From: Rallus limicola
Taxonomy: Eukaryota > Chordata > Aves > Gruiformes > Rallidae
DNA length: 64,000 nucleotides
NCBI GenBank assembly: GCA_022605955.1
Contig: JAKCOZ010000003.1
Span: 13,959,331 to 14,023,330 of the forward strand
Direction: 5' to 3'
Below are positions 38,713 through 50,500 of the stretch, piece after piece. The translations under genes were made by a program, and so were the position numbers. Below the pieces are notes generated by a model, which saw nothing but the letters and a program-made list of their open reading frames with translations, did not search any database and had not been told where the DNA came from. Position 1 is the first letter of the stretch. Every line of letters starts with the position of its first letter.

Positions 38713-41700
38713 CTTTAGCAACCATCTTGGGAACCTGACAGAGAGAGTGCCCAGAAGCTTGGGAGACTCAGGGTATTTTGGTTTGTGGGTGTTTCCACCT
38801 AGTGAATAGCACTGGACGCCATCAACGTGGTAATACATTTAATGATGACCTATGTGGTTACACTTTGAGCAGCAGGATGCTGTATTTTAATCCAGAAAAA
38901 GTTTCTTTGTTTCATTAACTTCTCTGCATGTTGTTAGACATACTGTGATATAGATTGGACCTGTTTGCATGTAGCTGAAGATGGCAGGGTTAAGATTAAA
39001 ACTACCATCATATGGCAAAGAAATGTGTGTTTCTTATCAGTCTCCGTCTGTGATTTCCTTACATTAAATGAGCAGACAGCCTATTGGTTATAATCTGGTT
39101 TGTCATAGCTCACCTCTCTATCTCCTGTACATTCTCATTTTGCTCTTATGCTCTGGAACTGGCTGGCATTCGTGTGACCATGAAGGCAAACAGTTCTGGA
39201 AACTGAAACTGGATGAAAACTCACCTTGTTTTGTTTTTTGTAACGTTAGGATATGTAAGATCTTTCTTTTGTGTGATTATTTGTGTAAAAGTGTCATAGA
39301 GCTGAACAACTGCTCTGATACACCACATAAGTGCATTTATGTTTTCTTGCTGTATTTACCTCCCAACTTATATTTGGGTTTATAATGCAAATATATGAAG
39401 CTACAGTAAGTCTAAGAGTGGCTTTTTCCAGATATTTTGATATACTGTAATATAGTGATTCTTTTTCTAAAAAAGAAAAAAAGTAAACTTGGCAATTTCT
39501 CACTTTTCCTAAGAATCTAAAAATCGTTAGATCTTTCATACTGACATTCCAGATAATAGAGAGAAATATTTGTAATGAAGTTCCAGAAACATTTTTTCAC
39601 TTAGATTATTCACTCAAAAGATTATGTACTATTGTTAGTTCTGGCTAACATGTGATCCAGCTGCAGGTGTTTTTAATTTTAAAACTCTCTGTTGCCAAAT
39701 AACACCAAAAATTAACGTTTAGAATACTCCGTTTCCATGGTAATTTCTTGGTTAGAAGACTGCCAAGTAACTATAAAATGAAACCAGTGCTTTTGGTGTG
39801 CCCTAAAACAAGGGGAGGAAAGATCAGTGAGAACCGAAACACTACTTGGTTCCATGTTTTTTCTTGTAGATATTGGAGAGAACTTCCATGTTCAGATGCA
39901 TTTAACTTTTTTTTAAAGCTGGAGTTCTTGCTTTGACATTTGTTGATGCGTCATTTGAGCAACATACACAACTAGTTTTGGTGTGGTTTTGATGACTTTC
40001 TCCCTTTGTACTTTAGCAGTGCTTCTTAAATTTGAGGGGTTGAGTAGCAAATTCTTAATGCAGTAAAATGAACAAGATACTGTATAACTTGGAGAACATG
40101 TAAATGATTTATTTTTTTATTTTCTTTGAGAAAGTTTGATGTTAATGGATCAGATTGTTCAACCTGTTAGGGTATGCTTGGCACCTCTAGGACTGAGGTA
40201 GAGCTTGTAGCTTTGTTTTCATTTATTGTTGCTGTTCATTCACTAGATCCAGTTTGTGCAGGTATGTGGTAGTTTGTTGACAGCAATATGATATTTAAAA
40301 TAGATTTTTCATTTTGTGAGACAGAATTTACAAGGGAGATTCATGATACAGTCTCACTGTCATCACACACTCAGGTGGGACCTTCATGTCAGATATAGGC
40401 TGTTATCCTTGAGAGTGCAGGAAGAAACTGAAGCAGAAAAGCAAACTCAAAACTACCTTTATTATTTTGCCTCGCCCAGGCATCAAGTGATTAAAAAAAG
40501 AGACCTTACTGCAAAGTGTATTTGAAAATATCTGTGTAAAATTACAGAACATCACTTAGGACTGTTATCTTCAAACTGTGAATGAAATTTTTTTTCAATT
40601 CTGTCTGGACCCTGAATCTGTGAATGTCTTCATGTAGGAGAGACTTTATATTGGGGCAGGGAAGGGAGGCCTCTGTTTAATGGCTGTGTGCTTGTATATC
40701 ATTACAGATATTTCAGAAAAATATAAATTCTTGCAATAAGTTTTTTCAGTGGATGAAGTTAGGTAGTGTCCTCGAGGAGAACAGAATGATTTTTCTGGTT
40801 ACTTGTACAAGAACTAGGACTAGACTGTGTGCTGGCATAAAGCAAAAGTGGATGAAGAAACTGCAGTCTGTCTAGTGCTGGCTGTTTAAGGATTTAATAA
40901 TTTGTCTAAGTGCATTATTGGGTCAGGACCAAAATCTTCAGCACCTCATGGGCTGAAGCCCAAGAAGAACAGTTGTATGTACTTCAGGCGGCTTGGAGGA
41001 AAAAGACACGGCCATCAATGTATTGGCTCTTATGTGTTTTGGATAGCTGGGGCTGACGGCATAAGTAAGCTTTTATTAACTTTGAGTTAAGAAGAATTTA
41101 AGACATTCTGGGTCTTTTAGGTATTTGCATGTACAGTACTAGCTATTGTGCATGGTACCATGAAAAAAACACTTCTCATATTCTAGACCTACATGTTTGT
41201 AATATTTCAGTGGTTTTGAATAGACTATATTAAACAAATCATGGGCAAAAACATGTTACTGCTTTTTTTTTTTTTCCCTTAATCCATTGGATTAATGTTT
41301 TCTTAAAGAATGGTTGGGATTTTGGATTATTTTTTTTGTCTAGTTGATACTGTAGTTCAGAGTAGACACATACCTTTCTTGATACATCTACAATCTTTAG
41401 TCACACTTTCCTTTATTTTTTTTCTAATTGGCTGAACACAGGCGTAGTTTGGAGGCATGTTGCCTGTACAAACCTCAAAACAAGTTTCAGAAATAGCCAA
41501 GTATAACATTTTATTTTAATGTAATGTTCATTTGAGAACTTTGCTGCTGTTGTCTTAAAAATGTGAAGGCAAATACCTTCAACTAGTCATGTGAATTTGA
41601 ATGTAATATTGCGCCTGTTATGTCATTTTCTCCACATTGCTCCGTGTGGTTTTATTGCCATCACCAATATGAGGACTGTTCTGTAGTGATTTAGGTTTCT

Positions 41701-43928
41701 GGAACTTAAACTGCCTTTTTGGTTTGGTTTTGTTGTTTGATACATCAGCTTTGTTTTCAAGAAACTTGAAGATTTTCATTGGAGCTCTGCTAGAACAGTC
41801 TAATTGTCTGAGAGGCTCTTAAAATAACTTCCCATTCTATTACCTATTTTTTGTCTTGTATTTCATACAATAACCATGTCTCATTAATTTAAAAGTGATA
41901 TGTGTATGTGATCAGAAGCCCTTTGCAGTGCAACACTGATTCAGCCCTTCCAAGATTTTTGTTAGTTGAAATTAAACAAATTATGACGGAAATATTTGTA
42001 TTCAAACCAATCTCCTTTTTTGCAAAAAAAACTAGGAGGGAGTTTAGAGATCAAGAGTATGATTAAACAATCCTATGTCACTTTCTCTACTTTCATTCCC
42101 CTTGTTTGGGCATGAGAAGGAGTTGGACGTGTTGGTGATTGGGAAACACTGCATTGGACTACTACTTAAGAGGACAGATGTCTAGGAATGGTTATTAAGC
42201 CTTCATAGGCAGGAACAACCTAGAATAAGAAAGCAAAGTGTCTGAAGCTGGTTTATCCCTTCCTCGGCTGTAAATTCTGGGTTAAATATAGTTCTTGTGG
42301 TGCCTTCAGACACTCAATTTCTTCGGTGTTTTTTTTGCTGGATATCACCCTCTTGGTTTGACATGTATCCTTTTGTTCCTTTGTACCACGCCAAGTAATA
42401 CCCATCCATCCAAATCTGGGCTCCTTTTATTGCCAGATACTGCTGCTACTAGCAGTGAGTAGTGGGAACTATGCAGGTTGTGCTGCAGTCAGCAATTCCT
42501 GTTACAATCCCTAACTCCTTGGGCTAAGGTAAGTTACAAGAGAGGGTTTCTAGTTCTTATCTGGCTGCTAATTTGCTGATTCCTGTGCTCGCTCTGCCCT
42601 TTCTCCCTTGAAAAAGCAGCAGTGATTGCTGGCCTGCGGCTTGAAACACCTGGTGTGCCATTTGCTAGTACACATCATGTTTTGTGGCAGGTTGCAAGCT
42701 GTTGGGGTGATGGAATCCTCTCTTTCTACATGGAAATTTCTTGCATTTCACCTTTGTTTAGGATCTGTAGTAATAAAATACATGTTATATACTGTGGAAG
42801 GCATAGTGCAGAATGAGTATGATTTTTATTCCTAACCATAGCTTTTGAAAGATGCTCATGTGCTTTCAGGCTAGGCTTGTTTTTAAGAGTCAGTTCATTT
42901 CCCCTAGGATTTCCTTTAGATTTAATAATTTATATAATGTCTATATCCTTAGTTGTATATTATCTGTTCTTTCTTACATACTACCTATTCTTACCTGCAG
43001 TTTAAGAATTTTAATTAATAAATGTGTATTAATAATGAATAAAAACAGGTGGTTCTGAGTATTAATAAATAGTAATGGCTTAATTGCCTCATAGATAATG
43101 TTTTCCTATGGAATAAAGAGGTATCTTCAAGGAAGGAAAGCTTTTCTGGTTCTTTGTTGCAAAGAGTCCTTGAAGTGGTTATTTCCACTTAGAATTGCAA
43201 GCTGCTTGAATTTCCAGGAATTACAGAATGTGTTCCTGTCTGTAGATAAATTGTTTACTTTAAGATTTGCCTGTGATTACAATTATTCTTTTGCATTTAC
43301 TGCCATCTCTAAGTAGATTAAAAATCCTTATTGTCTGGTCTTAAAGCATTGTTCAGACTGACTTTTACTGCAGAGACTTCTCATTTTCTTGATGTCTCTG
43401 CTTAGCCTAGTTATAAAAAATACTACCTTATTTATTATGAGTAAGTGTTTGTTACTGTTTTTCAGAATCATCTACTGCTTGGATGGGGAGGGGGTTGGTG
43501 GTGTGGGTTTTACTCAAAAGGAGTAAAAGCCCATCTCACTTCAACATGTTAAAGAGACAGATAGCACTGTGAGTCCTAGGAGCCACCTTGGTGGTCTGAG
43601 CACCATTGTTCAGGCACGCTGTAAATCTAAAGCAAAGCTTTTTTGATTTCTGTCCCAAAGAGATGACTGTTTTCTTGAGAACTTTGTAAGTACTTCCAAG
43701 AACACAGTTGATGCATATTGTCCCGTGTGAAAGAAGTGACTGTGGATTACATAAATTGATACTCCTAGTCTGCCAAAGAGCGAATACCTTCCCTCATTCC
43801 TCCTGTCATGTCTACACACCCTTCATTGGCTGGCAGCAGAGGAGGCTGGGTGTTGGCTCTCATAGGCCCCAGAAACATGCTGTGTCTGCATGAATATTTC
43901 TATTTTAAAATATATTGTTGAGTTTTTT

Positions 43929-43953
43929 AAAAATAATTTTAAAAATTATTTTT
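43929..43953. repeat. Perfect 12-bp inverted repeat with 1-nt spacer
   Basis: AAAAATAATTTT (43929-43940), then A, then AAAATTATTTTT (43942-43953). AT-only composition makes a chance origin likely. It lies in intron 1. Confidence 0.8.
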
Positions 43954-45004
43954 GTCAAAGTTAAACATACTTTTTGTGTTTGGATACACAGTAGCTAATA
44001 CACAAAGTAAGAGTTATTTAAATTCAGATGTGTTTGTAGCTTGAGGATGTTTTTAATGGTTATTTAAAAACCAAAATAAGCAACCTTCCTCCAAGAACAC
44101 TTTCTAAGAAGGCATACCCACATAGTGTCTGAAGTGCCGAACTCTTTGAACATGCATAGTATCTAAGGCATTCAACCAGAAGACACTTTATTTGTTTTCT
44201 TTGTAGAAGATGTAATATAAGGAGCTGTGATAATTCAATTCAGTATCTTCTAAAAATAAATGTCTGCATGGTCAGATATCAAATGGTAATGTTAAGGCTT
44301 TTGTCCTTCACACAGTGCTGCTGTGTAACAGAGACTTGGCACGGGTGCTTTATGGCACATGGTTTCTGCTGTTCACTGAAACAGAAATGATTGTTGGTAG
44401 ATCTGTGTGCACAGTTATTTTTAATTTAGTAACCAAGGTAAGTATTGACATTTGCTGTACAAATTTTAGAACAGGAGACCAATTTTAAGTCAGCCATTCT
44501 TGTCTCCAAAACCGTCTTTGCTTGTTCTCTTCTCTTTGTGCAAATGCCAGTAATGCTGCCCCAGTACAACTCCTCTCCCTTGCTTTTCAGAGAAGTGCTG
44601 CTCCACACACCCTGGCAGAGGCCAATATAATCAAGTGTGGAAAATGTCATTCAATTTGTTGGTTTTTTGTGTGTTTTTTTTTTTTTTAAACAAGAGAGTT
44701 TTGTGTTTGATCTCTGCACGAGATTTATTTATTTTCCTTTTTTTTAATCAAGCTTGATGCAGGTATATAATACTGTTATTCCTGAGGGATTTGACTTGAT
44801 GATGCAGTCACTGTGAAGCATCATTGTGATGTTATCTCTGAGAAATTAGAAGACAAAATAGAAATCCGAGGTAAAGAACTTCCCTGAGAAAGAGGTGCCA
44901 ACTTATTTTGAAGCTTATCCGACTGGATAACTTTAAGAGAAACAAAGATTTTTGTCAGGAAGACAGATAATTTGTTTCAGTATTTTATATTTTCTATGTT
45001 TAAC

Positions 45005-45303
45005 TGCCGTGGTTCTGGTCAGGCCAGAGTTAACCCCAGGCAGCCAGCACAGGTGAGCTAAGTTAGCCCAGGCAGTTTTCCACACCTGTGACAGTTTTCC
45101 ATGTGACATCAGGGCCTGTAAAAGGGGCATCAGCGAAGTGCTCTGTGCTGTCACCAGGTGTGTGTGCTTTGTCCCAGGCTTTGTTTTTGCCATGATTTCA
45201 GTAACTGTCCTTATTGCAACCCATGGGGGCTCTGTCTGTTTTTCCTCCTGGGTGAAAGCGCTGCATGTCGTGGTCAGCCCCTGCTTGGGGCTGAACCACC
45301 GCA
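45005..45303. mobile_element. Possible solo LTR or small inverted-repeat transposon, 299 bp
   Basis: A GC-richer block with sharp borders starts TGCCGTGGTTC and ends GAACCACCGCA, inverted repeats that match at 10 of 11 positions, in TG...CA form as in retroviral-type LTRs. Internally there is 'cctgtaaaaggggca', reminiscent of an LTR TATA region read on the plus strand, and a 7-bp stem (CAGCCCC / GGGGCTG) near the right end. No clear target-site duplication is visible (left flank ttaac, right flank aattt). A non-autonomous DNA transposon is the alternative. Confidence 0.4.
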
Positions 45304-46220
45304 AATTTTAAATGCATAATCTTAATAGTGATTGTATCTGAATAAATGGCAAGGGAGGTGGGGTAGTTGAGTTGTAAAAAAAGCCAGATTTTTAAGTGAC
45401 TGTTGAATCCCAGTATCTCCAAAATGTGCACCACCGAAAAGACCATGTCTAGGCCTAGGGTTTCCCATGATGGAATTTACAGCAAAAGATTCCCAGGATT
45501 TGTCTGCCTATACTGCATGTCTAATAGCAATTGGACTTCTGTCTCTCTTATTTTGGGACATGAAGTAAGACCGAGCCATTTTTGACCATTTCTTTTAATA
45601 CTGTCTATCTTGAAATGCATTTTGGGAACAGGTTATTGGATAGGGTAGGAACTCAAAAGAGACTACCGTAAGTTGGAAATCACTTAGATTTTATTTTCAA
45701 CAGAATCAAAGCAAATACATAGAAAAACGTTTTCATATTGAAATTTCTGTTCTGTAACAAATAATGTTTCATTTGGGAATCTTTCCTTAATCTTTCAAAA
45801 TCTTTCATAATGAAAACGCTTTTTACCTCTTTTGTACTAACAGAAAAGTAATAGTGCTCTTTCACCGGGGAAAAAGAAAAAGATGGCGAAAGTTGCTAAG
45901 TCTTTTCAGATCTCTAGCTCTAAGAATATTATTAATGTATTGTCTAGTTAGGGATGTCTTGTCTTCTGTTTAGACCTCAAATACATTTTTAGACTGTTGG
46001 TTGTTCTTTCTCTGATGTTTATTGAAGCAGTTTATTTTTTAAATTAAATACGAATTCATTTGATTTGGGATTTGGTTAGCAGGGGAATGTATTCTGTTTT
46101 CAAAAATGCTTCTTTTTTATTGAACTAATATCTAAAATCTAAGTCTCTGTAATGAAGGTATTGTATATGGAAGCTAATGAAGGAAAACAAGCTTTATAAT
46201 GTCTTCCATCTTTCTGACAG

Positions 46221-46309
46221 GTTGTGAAGATGAGAAAAGATGTGAAGAAGGCCAGAGTTCTGACTATTCGCAGACTAACCAGACACATCGGAAAATTAAA
46301 GCTGAAAAA
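46221..46309 (+). CDS. SRFBP1: SRFBP1 coding exon 2
   Basis: Preceded by a pyrimidine-rich acceptor (cttccatctttctgacag), the 89-nt exon enters in phase 0. It reads VVKMRKDVKKARVL then TIRRLTRHIGKLKLK, plus two bases of a Lys codon. The segment is strongly basic (about half Lys/Arg) and helix-like, as expected for the Bud22/SRFBP1 amino-terminal domain; the human counterpart begins VVKMRKEVK and ends in a Lys-rich GRLKSKK run. The donor is AA|gtcagt: no G at -1 and C at +3, so weaker than usual, but it is the only GT that lets the frame continue into exon 3. Because 89 is not a multiple of three, skipping this exon would shift the frame. Confidence 0.92.
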
Positions 46310-47155
46310 GTCAGTTTTACATAGCAGTGTCTTTTTTCTCAAAAACAGAGGAGTGGGATAAATCAATTCTGTGAGAAGTGGGAGTACGTTAATTCTATGT
46401 ATTAGTTTTATATCACTTTAGATAAAAATGCCTTTAAAAGGGATTTAGTGTATTGGAAAGTAATCTCCATCATTTCGAGCACCCTTTACATCCTTTTTAC
46501 AGGGGTCTGAATTAATCTTTTAGGTTATTCTGCTGTTCAATGTATGTCGTGCAACATTTTCTCACTGCAGTTGCTTGCAAGGTTCTATAGCAGAAAACAC
46601 TGTTCACTTTGCATAGATACACAAGTCATACTTGATGTTTAATAACTTGAATTAGTATTTATATAAACAGTTAAATTATAATTTCTTAGATTCTATTTTT
46701 AAAGATTACAAGCCCAAAAGAGTTTATGATGTGTCTTACTGAAGACAGTGTAAGATACAACAGTGTTCAAAGCATAAGTTAAGCATAATCTTCTCCCACA
46801 GTTTCAGCAAATAAAGAAGCAATCCCAAGGTCTTTTATATTTAAATAATACAGATCTTACAATGTGATTGTATATGAGATATCAATGTCTCTTATGTACT
46901 GTTGATAGGACTTGTACTTACTGTTTCTAATAATGTAGTTATTGTTCTTCTGATTATTTTTGTAAATCCTCAGGTTTTTTCCTCTATTTTGATCAGCATT
47001 AGACTACGCTCAACTCTGCTAAAATGTTCATTTAACAACAAGGGAATGTGATTGTACTCACTCTTGTGGTATTTTTATTTTGCTACTTAGTATGGGCATA
47101 CGGGGAACTGAGTGGATTTTAATATTTTTTTAATAAAGACAGACTTCATTTACAG
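46310..47155 (+). other. SRFBP1 intron 2 (846 bp)
   Basis: It is bounded by gtcagt and tttacag. The sequence is AT-rich and unique-looking, with no repeat or further exon recognised. Confidence 0.85.
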
Positions 47156-47228
47156 GGGTTCAGAAGACTTGAAATTAAAGAACCAAAAACGAGTTGAGAG
47201 GCTAATAGAAGAAATCCATGCCATGAAG
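47156..47228 (+). CDS. SRFBP1: SRFBP1 coding exon 3
   Basis: Acceptor cttcatttacag, then 73 nt. The first base completes the Lys codon split with exon 2; the remaining 24 codons read GSEDLKLKNQKR followed by VERLIEEIHAMK, ending at ATGAAG|gtaata in phase 0. The human protein has GTED-LKNQRR-EEIHAMK at the same place, so identity is secure despite the short length. The alternating Leu/Arg/Glu pattern suggests continuation of a long helix or coiled coil from exon 2. The next exon should resume in phase 0 but is not visible in the window. Confidence 0.92.
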
Positions 47229-47477
47229 GTAATACCATGTTTAGATATTTAAATATTAGATGCAGTTAATTTTAGTAACAAAAGGCATTGTTTGTCTTGC
47301 TGGGATTACATTGCTGAAATTTAGCTGAAGTATTTTCAGAGTCAGCTTGGTCATTACTGTGACCCAGCTGGAAAATCCTTAATATTTGTGTATTTCCATT
47401 ATTGTTTGCTGTGTTTGTCAAAGTATGAGACAGCTTGAGTCTTAAGCTTGCCAGACTAAACATAAATTTGTTTAGAA

Positions 47478-47545
47478 TAATGGGATATACTAAGTTGGAA
47501 GGGACTCATAAGTATCATCGAGTCCAACTCCAAGTCTTAACTGTT
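47478..47545 (-). mobile_element. CR1 3' tip, short antisense fragment
   Basis: 'aagttggaagggactcataagtatcatcgagtccaactcc' is the antisense of the CR1 3' UTR. It lies 250 bp after SRFBP1 exon 3. Confidence 0.7.
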
Positions 47546-50500
47546 AACAGTTAAAACACAGAAATAAAATTTCTTGTGCCACTCAGGAGTGTGGAAAGGG
47601 ATTTAGTGTGTATTCTGACAATACAGTATCTTCATTGTCATTTTTCTTAGCTTGAAGTGTGATGCTACTTGTATTTTACTTCCAAAACATTTCAAAGTGT
47701 TTTAGTGGCTTGAAATTTTAGCTGCAAAGGGACTGCTAATGCATGATTCAGACCTTTTTTGAAATTTATTTTCAGCCTTCTTGTCAATTGATGTAGGTTT
47801 GGCGTCTTATACCTAATGATATATCAGCAACTGCTTCATAGTGTTTTGTACTAGTCATACATCAGTTTTGACTGATGCTGCTTCAGGTTGTCTTTGTTGA
47901 AAAGAGGTACAAATTCCAGTCACAAGGCATGAGCATGAAAATACTGTATATGCCAAGAAAGCTGTTTTCAGATAAAATTACCATTTTGTTTGTTTTCCCT
48001 TGATGACTTCAGTGATTATATCACTCCTTACCTTTTTATTACTATTATTTTAATATTTCCTGACCCTTGCACACGTCTTAGTCTTCAAAAAAACTGGTAA
48101 ATGGAAAGGCTTCATTGACCTATATAGATGTGCTTTGTGCCAGGAACATCAGGTAGAATCATAAGGATTTTTAGTACAGTGCTGACAAAACAACAGTCCT
48201 CACGAATTAGTAAAGGGGAAAAGAAAATGGGCAGTGCTGGGAAAGCAGCATGATGTTCATATTGAAGGCATTCTTTTCTGGCTTGCTGTCAGCCTTAAAC
48301 TTGGTCTTGTGATTGCTGGGTTTTTTGATGACATGTTTATGTGTCTGTTGGAGCACAGTAATGATTCTGGAAACATTATAGTTTGTAAGAGTATAAAGTG
48401 ATCAGGTGTGGTGCAACACTGAGCTCCCAAACCCATGTTTTATGGGTCTTCTGTGAGGATTTCACTGTAAGATCCATTCTGCACACATCTCCTAGAAGTG
48501 TTTGCGTTGCCCATGCTGTCCTTTTCCTTCTGCCATGGGCTAATGCAGAGATGGTAAAGGCTGTCTGCACTCAGGACTGTATCTGCCATGCACAGTCAAG
48601 CTTTTTCTTCAGCTGGCATTAATGAGTGTACAGACTGTGTTAACTTTGGGAGCAGTTGTAATCTGGAGAGCTGGAGGTAAATAAATTTTGCTTTGAAATA
48701 GGTTATAAAATGGGAGGAAGCTTCAGAGTGAGCAGCTGACAGGAAAAACTCACCCACTTTTCAGGCAAATAACTAGTAAATGCACTTGTCTGAAATTGTG
48801 CTATAAGTGGTCTCTAAAGGAAATGCACCTTTATATTAACATTTTTGTATCAGTAAGGTTGGGTTTATTAATCTTGGAAAATGGCAAATAGACACTAGCT
48901 TTACAATGTGTTTTTTTCCTAGACAAAAGAAACTTCCTTTTTCTTACAAATTGCAGCCTAAAAGGCACCGATGGTTTGTATACTTGTTCACCATTGCTTT
49001 TTTAGAGTTCGTTTAGAAGTATTCCTCATTCAGCATAGAAGAGTACCACAGTAGCTTTCACAGAAATCATTGATATTATTTGAGATAGTAGGATATTTTA
49101 TAAAGAACACTTTGCATAGCCTGAATGTGTATTTTAGATTATTTTTTTCTTTTAGAAAAGCCGTCTACAAAGTTTCAAGTTATACGAGGCTTGTATTACC
49201 CAGGCTATTCTAGCAGTTCTGGTGTGTGGATTCTGAACACTTGTCAGAGGAGATTCAGATCCTTTCAAAACTGATTGACGTTGCAGTATATGGGAAGTTC
49301 ATTTTCCATATAACATGCAGAAATAGTCCATAAACTTCTACTTACATGTTTTGTGTAAGGAAAAATCCCTGCCTTCTCTGTTACTGCATTTTTAAGCTTG
49401 AGGAGTGTGGCAAACTGCAAAGGGAAGTTCAGCTGAAAAGACAAAAACAAAAAATAATTACACCAGCTGAAGTGGTTTGGAGCCAGAAAGTGGATGTTGC
49501 ACCAGAGTCTGACAGCATGTGTATTTTCAGTTTAAAAGATTTTTTGAGATAGCCACTTACCACTTCTTTATTGGTTGGAGAAAAACACAGAGGGTTGCTG
49601 TAGATTGAAGAAAATAGGTCTTTTGAAAGAAAATAAAATTACCATTTCTTTCTGAGTTTTTCCCACTTGCAAAAGACAGCATACCTCTCTCTGAATATAC
49701 CTTTTTCTTCCATCAGTCAAGAATAGATCGAGACCACCTTTTCCTCTGCCACATAACCAGATAAAAAAGTCATCTGGGGACTCATGTAATGAACAGGGCC
49801 TTTTCTGAAGGAGTTCATGTGTCCTGATGACCTCAGAAGGCATAAGAGGAGGATTCCATTTCACAGAAAATTTGTTTCAAGATTGGGGAGAAGGACTGAA
49901 ATTCTGGGACCTTGACACAGTTCTTTTGTCTTACTGAAATCTTCAGTTTGATGCCTGAGTTTCTCTCACACAGAATAAAAATATGAGGGGCTGAAATCTC
50001 AGGAAGTGAGAATTCCTTCCCAACTTAAGAATTGCATTTCTGCATTCAGCTGCCTGTAAACCCACAAACCTTTTGTACTACTTCATTTATTTGGGGAATC
50101 TGGGTCTCATGGCTGCCACCACTTCATGAAACAACTTTTATTTTTTATCCAGGCTGCAACTATGACAACAAAATCAATTGCTAATGGTGTGTCTTGTTAG
50201 AGGCATGCTGCCTGCAGCTCAGCAGGAACTGTAAGAGCTGCAGTCCTGAATGACACAAGTGTGAACTTTCAGTTACAGGACTGTAACCTCTCTCTTGCTT
50301 GGATCTTTACTAACTACAGCCTGATATTATGGGAAGGAGAAAATGCTTGCCACTCCTGTCTTATGTCTTATCCCTAACTCCTGGGAATGTTTTTCTGTCT
50401 TCAAATAGCCTCTAAACAGGCATTGCTGACACAATTTCACATAAATACAGTTTCCTGGGAGTAGGACATGATTAGATGCTCACTTTTCGGCTTAAATACT

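Larger units (their letters stand above)
32454..45004. other. Intron 1, right half, apart from the CR1 copies at 35890 and 38434
   Basis: AT-rich intronic DNA. Open frames up to 105 codons (39068-39385) show no recognisable motif and no splice-supported structure. Confidence 0.55.
20953..46220 (+). other. SRFBP1 intron 1 (25.3 kb)
   Basis: It starts gtgagc and ends ctgacag. It contains CR1 fragments (21310-21374, 31640-32453, 35890-36440, 38434-38712), an A21 tract, G-rich clusters and one LTR-like insert at 45005-45303. All four CR1 pieces are in the sense orientation. No additional exon could be established; a weak candidate at 22163-22445 is discussed in the findings. Confidence 0.85.

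Noticed and set aside
50150..50200. 'atgacaacaaaatcaattgct' considered as SRFBP1 exon 4 (TKSA-like)
   Set aside because: Only the Thr-Lys-Ser triplet resembles the expected block; the flanking residues and the following acidic NFEK motif are absent.
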